Of a stretch of 64,000 nt of DNA, positions 61,546 through 64,000 are shown in pieces. Under the pieces are notes generated by a model that worked only from the letters and a program-made list of their open reading frames with translations, had not been told where the DNA came from and did no database searches. The translations under genes and the position numbers were made by a program. Source of the stretch: CALOFP01 sp942492635 (lineage in GTDB: Bacteria > UBP6 > UBA1177 > CALOFP01); assembly GCA_942492635.1 (NCBI GenBank), contig CALOFP010000004.1, positions 124,001 through 188,000 of the forward strand, read 5' to 3'. Numbering within the stretch: position 1 is the first letter of the stretch; every line of letters starts with the position of its first letter.

Positions 61546-64000
61546 ATGATTTTTACAGGTATATTCCTGATTTCAGCCGCCATTCTGGCTCTTCAGCTTC
61601 TCCAGACGAGACTTTTCTCATTCACTCTCTGGCATCACCTCGCCTACATGGTGATCACCATCGGACTCATGGGTATGAGCGCAAGCGGTACCTACCTGAC
61701 GATGAGGAGAAAGAAAATCGAACAGCCATGGCGCTTCCTGGCTCTCTCCTCCCTGCTCTTCAGCATCACGACATTCATCTCCCTCGCCGTTGTGACAAGA
61801 ATTCCTCTAGACACCTACATGGTGGACAAGGCCCGTCAGCTCTCCTACATTTTCCTCTACTACATGGTGCTTATACTCCCATACTTTTTCGCCGGAATCG
61901 TAATCTCCTTCGTTTTCAAACACATAAAGGAAAAAATAAACATATACTACCTATCCAACCTCATCGGCAGCGCCATCGGCGGCTATATCATTCTCGGTTT
62001 CTCCGAGATGCTCGGCGGCGAGGGCGCGATCTACGTCATCTGCCTGATGGGGCTGGTTTCAGCCGTTCTCTTCGCCCTTGTGGGTAACGATCGCAAGGTG
62101 GTCGGAGCCACGGTTGTCTCTGCAGCTCTGCTCCTCTCCCTATTCCCGCTAAGGACCGATCTGTTCACTGTGACGTCGCCCCCGTCCAAAGCTCTCGGTC
62201 AAGGTTACATGATGGATAAGAAGACCTCTCTCGAATACACGTACTGGAACAGGGTTTCCCGAATCGACGTGTTCGACAACCCGCATACGCAGATTTTCTT
62301 CAACTACTTTCCGGATCTTGAAAACAAGATCATCACGATCGACGGAGATGCCTACACTGTTCTCTACAACTTTCCTTCCGCCATCGAGAAGCATAAGAAG
62401 GAGTTTCCGGACAGTTTCAATGATCCCAAGGATTACTACAAACACTATCCGCCAATCGGCTACTCGCTCTACTCCTCCGCCTACTTCATTCATGAAAACC
62501 CCGAAGTTCTCATCGTCGGTCTCGGCGGCGGAACGGACATCATAACGGCACTGTATCACGACCCGAAATCGGTCACCGGAGTTGAGATAAACTCCTCGAT
62601 GATAGAGGTAACAAAAGAGACCCATGCCGACTTCATCGGTAAGCCCTACCAGGATCCAAGGGTCAAAATAGTTCACAGCGAAGGTCGAAGTTACATCAGA
62701 AGGGTGGAGGAGAAGTTCGACATCATCCAGATGTCCGGTGTGGACACATGGACAGCTCTTTCCACCGGTGCCTACGTAATGTCGGAAAGCTACATCTACA
62801 CAACAGACGCGGTGAGAGAGTATCTTTCCAAGCTCAAACCGGACGGAACTCTTTCAATCATCCGCTGGCTCTTCTGGCCGCCGCGAGAGATGCTGAGACT
62901 CTGCACGGAGGCCGTAAAGGTACTTCGGGAGATGGGCATCGAGCATCCTGAAAAGCATATCGCGATCATCGGAGACGGTTCGCTCGCCTCCATTCTCGTA
63001 AAGCTGCGACCCTTCACAGCTGCTGAAATTGCAGCTCTGGACAAGAAGACAAGGTTCTCCAGGGACGCGAAGTATCCCTCCCAGATCGGCATGAGGGCAG
63101 ACGGAACTCCCCGGCTTCTTCCGATATACAGAACAAAGGCGAAAAGAATCATTTACGCTCCCGGCTTCACAGAGAAGGAGACTTACTACAAACCTATCTT
63201 CACAAACTGGTTCGGAAAAGAGGCTGTAAAGGGGTTCGAGTGGCTCAACAACAGCTTCCTCCGCTTCTTCAAGCTTGTCGAGAACGGTGAAGAAATCAGT
63301 TTTATCGAAAATTACGACTACAACATAGCGCCGGTTTCCGACGACAATCCCTTCTTTTTCCGCTACTACAAGTGGAAACATCTTCTCCAGGCAGGGTGGG
63401 GTTCAGGCGGCCCCCTTGTGGACGCAATGCCTATCGGACTCATAATCCTCATGTCGTCTCTTCTTCAGGCTCTTCTCTTTTCCCTGCTCCTGATCGTGGT
63501 TCCCCTCTTCTTTCTCAGGAGAAAGGAGAAAGTGGAGAGTCCCGCAAGCCAGATCACCTACTTTTCCATGCTTGGAATGGGATTCATGTTCATTGAGATA
63601 GCAATAATTCAGCACTTTGTCCTCTTTCTAGGAAATCCGAGCGAGGCAATCGCCATAACCATCATGATTCTTCTCTGTTCCGCCGGTATCGGCAGCCTCA
63701 AGAGCAGGGATTTCCGCGAAAAATTGGGCGTTAACAAGATTTACGGAATTATGCGTTTTCTCGCTCCGATTGTAATCATCTGCTATGCATTCCTTATCCC
63801 CTGGTTCACCCATCTTTTTCTCTCAACTCCTTTCGCCCTAAGGGTTATTATCTCCTTCATCCTCCTCTCTCCCCTCGGTTTCATGTTGGGACAATTCTTT
63901 CCGATCGGCCTTCATATCGTCGGCGAGAAAAACGAGGCCTTCATCCCCTGGGCCTTCGCTACCAACGGACTTTTCTCCGTAATCAGCTCGGTCCTCTCCA
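61546..64000 (+). CDS. Membrane-embedded spermidine synthase-like protein (3' end beyond window)
   Basis: The frame is open from ATG 61546 (GGAGG upstream) to the window end, 818 codons. An N-terminal bundle of about six hydrophobic segments (to about residue 205) is followed by a spermidine-synthase/methyltransferase fold. That fold has VLIVGLGGGTDIITAL and GVEINSS (nucleoside-binding motifs near 320-345), and then VDTWTAL. A second bundle of hydrophobic segments starts near 630. Proteins of this layout are annotated as spermidine synthase-like membrane proteins. The aminopropyl-transfer active site was not verified, and some family members probably use a different substrate. Confidence 0.8.
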   Translation, partial: MIFTGIFLISAAILALQLLQTRLFSFTLWHHLAYMVITIGLMGMSASGTYLTMRRKKIEQPWRFLALSSLLFSITTFISLAVVTRIPLDTYMVDKARQLSYIFLYYMVLILPYFFAGIVISFVFKHIKEKINIYYLSNLIGSAIGGYIILGFSEMLGGEGAIYVICLMGLVSAVLFALVGNDRKVVGATVVSAALLLSLFPLRTDLFTVTSPPSKALGQGYMMDKKTSLEYTYWNRVSRIDVFDNPHTQIFFNYFPDLENKIITIDGDAYTVLYNFPSAIEKHKKEFPDSFNDPKDYYKHYPPIGYSLYSSAYFIHENPEVLIVGLGGGTDIITALYHDPKSVTGVEINSSMIEVTKETHADFIGKPYQDPRVKIVHSEGRSYIRRVEEKFDIIQMSGVDTWTALSTGAYVMSESYIYTTDAVREYLSKLKPDGTLSIIRWLFWPPREMLRLCTEAVKVLREMGIEHPEKHIAIIGDGSLASILVKLRPFTAAEIAALDKKTRFSRDAKYPSQIGMRADGTPRLLPIYRTKAKRIIYAPGFTEKETYYKPIFTNWFGKEAVKGFEWLNNSFLRFFKLVENGEEISFIENYDYNIAPVSDDNPFFFRYYKWKHLLQAGWGSGGPLVDAMPIGLIILMSSLLQALLFSLLLIVVPLFFLRRKEKVESPASQITYFSMLGMGFMFIEIAIIQHFVLFLGNPSEAIAITIMILLCSAGIGSLKSRDFREKLGVNKIYGIMRFLAPIVIICYAFLIPWFTHLFLSTPFALRVIISFILLSPLGFMLGQFFPIGLHIVGEKNEAFIPWAFATNGLFSVISSVLS

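Noticed and set aside
1..64000. tRNA, rRNA, CRISPR arrays, insertion sequences
   Set aside because: No cloverleaf-like sequence, regular spacer-repeat array or transposase frame was seen when reading the gaps. A covariance-model search would be needed to exclude small RNAs.

Overview
The window looks like a chromosomal stretch from a Gram-negative bacterium. It carries O-antigen or capsule sugar-nucleotide genes with a Wzx flippase and a Wzy-like polymerase, an RND/MFP/TolC envelope pump, lipoproteins with lipoboxes, and two large proteins ending in aromatic beta-barrel strands. Zinc-ribbon/TPR, FHA and Asp-rich lipoprotein architectures of this kind are familiar from deltaproteobacterial and myxococcal-type lineages, but I cannot name a taxon from sequence alone. 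No rRNA, tRNA, CRISPR array or insertion sequence was seen.

Layout. (1) 1-4.5 kb, minus strand: the end of a polysaccharide cluster (WbuB-like glycosyltransferase cut by the window edge, heparinase II/III-like protein, bi-domain oxidoreductase). (2) 4.6-9.5 kb: an accessory patch of three putative nucleotide-binding proteins (AlbA_2/wHTH protein, AAA-ATPase-like/PDDEXK protein, small AAA ATPase), a composite palindrome, a 12-bp minisatellite, and the 3' remnants of two further genes. (3) 9.5-34.1 kb, minus strand: the main surface-polysaccharide locus. It encodes an AsnB/WbpS-like amidotransferase, five glycosyltransferases or remnants, Wzy, Wzx, a complete CDP-tyvelose pathway (rfbF-rfbG-rfbS-rfbH-rfbE), an aminotransferase, a NeuD-like acyltransferase and a methyltransferase. 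It also has two gmd-fcl pairs flanking a WbpP-like epimerase and a frameshifted WbpO-like dehydrogenase. The 11.4-16.4 kb part is visibly AT-rich. (4) 34.3-40.6 kb, minus: an RND efflux operon led by a small membrane-anchored protein of unknown function. (5) 40.9-43.4 kb, plus: an M16 metallopeptidase. (6) 44.1-52.9 kb, minus: a tight run from a response-regulator-like protein through coaBC, a DtxR/MntR regulator and a Crp-like regulator to a zinc-ribbon/TPR membrane protein and a metallopeptidase/beta-barrel protein. (7) 53.1-60 kb, plus: an FHA membrane protein, a rhodanese, and a three-gene set of two thioredoxin-like lipoproteins and an outer-membrane barrel. (8) 60.1-64 kb: trpS (minus) and a membrane-embedded spermidine-synthase-like protein (plus, cut by the window edge).

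How the genes work together. The polysaccharide locus predicts a repeat unit that could contain tyvelose or paratose, L-fucose (or another GDP-6-deoxyhexose), a GalNAcA-type uronic acid that AsnB may amidate, and an N-acylated amino sugar. The flippase and polymerase would export and polymerise it. Seven promoters across the window share a TTGAC(T/C)-N16-TANNNT form, two of them conserved between the duplicated gmd genes, and they helped to choose several start codons.

Most notable for follow-up: a lipoprotein with two tandem 10-cysteine modules of nearly identical spacing fused to a CGYC thioredoxin-like domain, next to a second thioredoxin-like lipoprotein and a barrel; the A-AAA-AAG frameshift site in wbpO; and the rearrangement scars around asnB.
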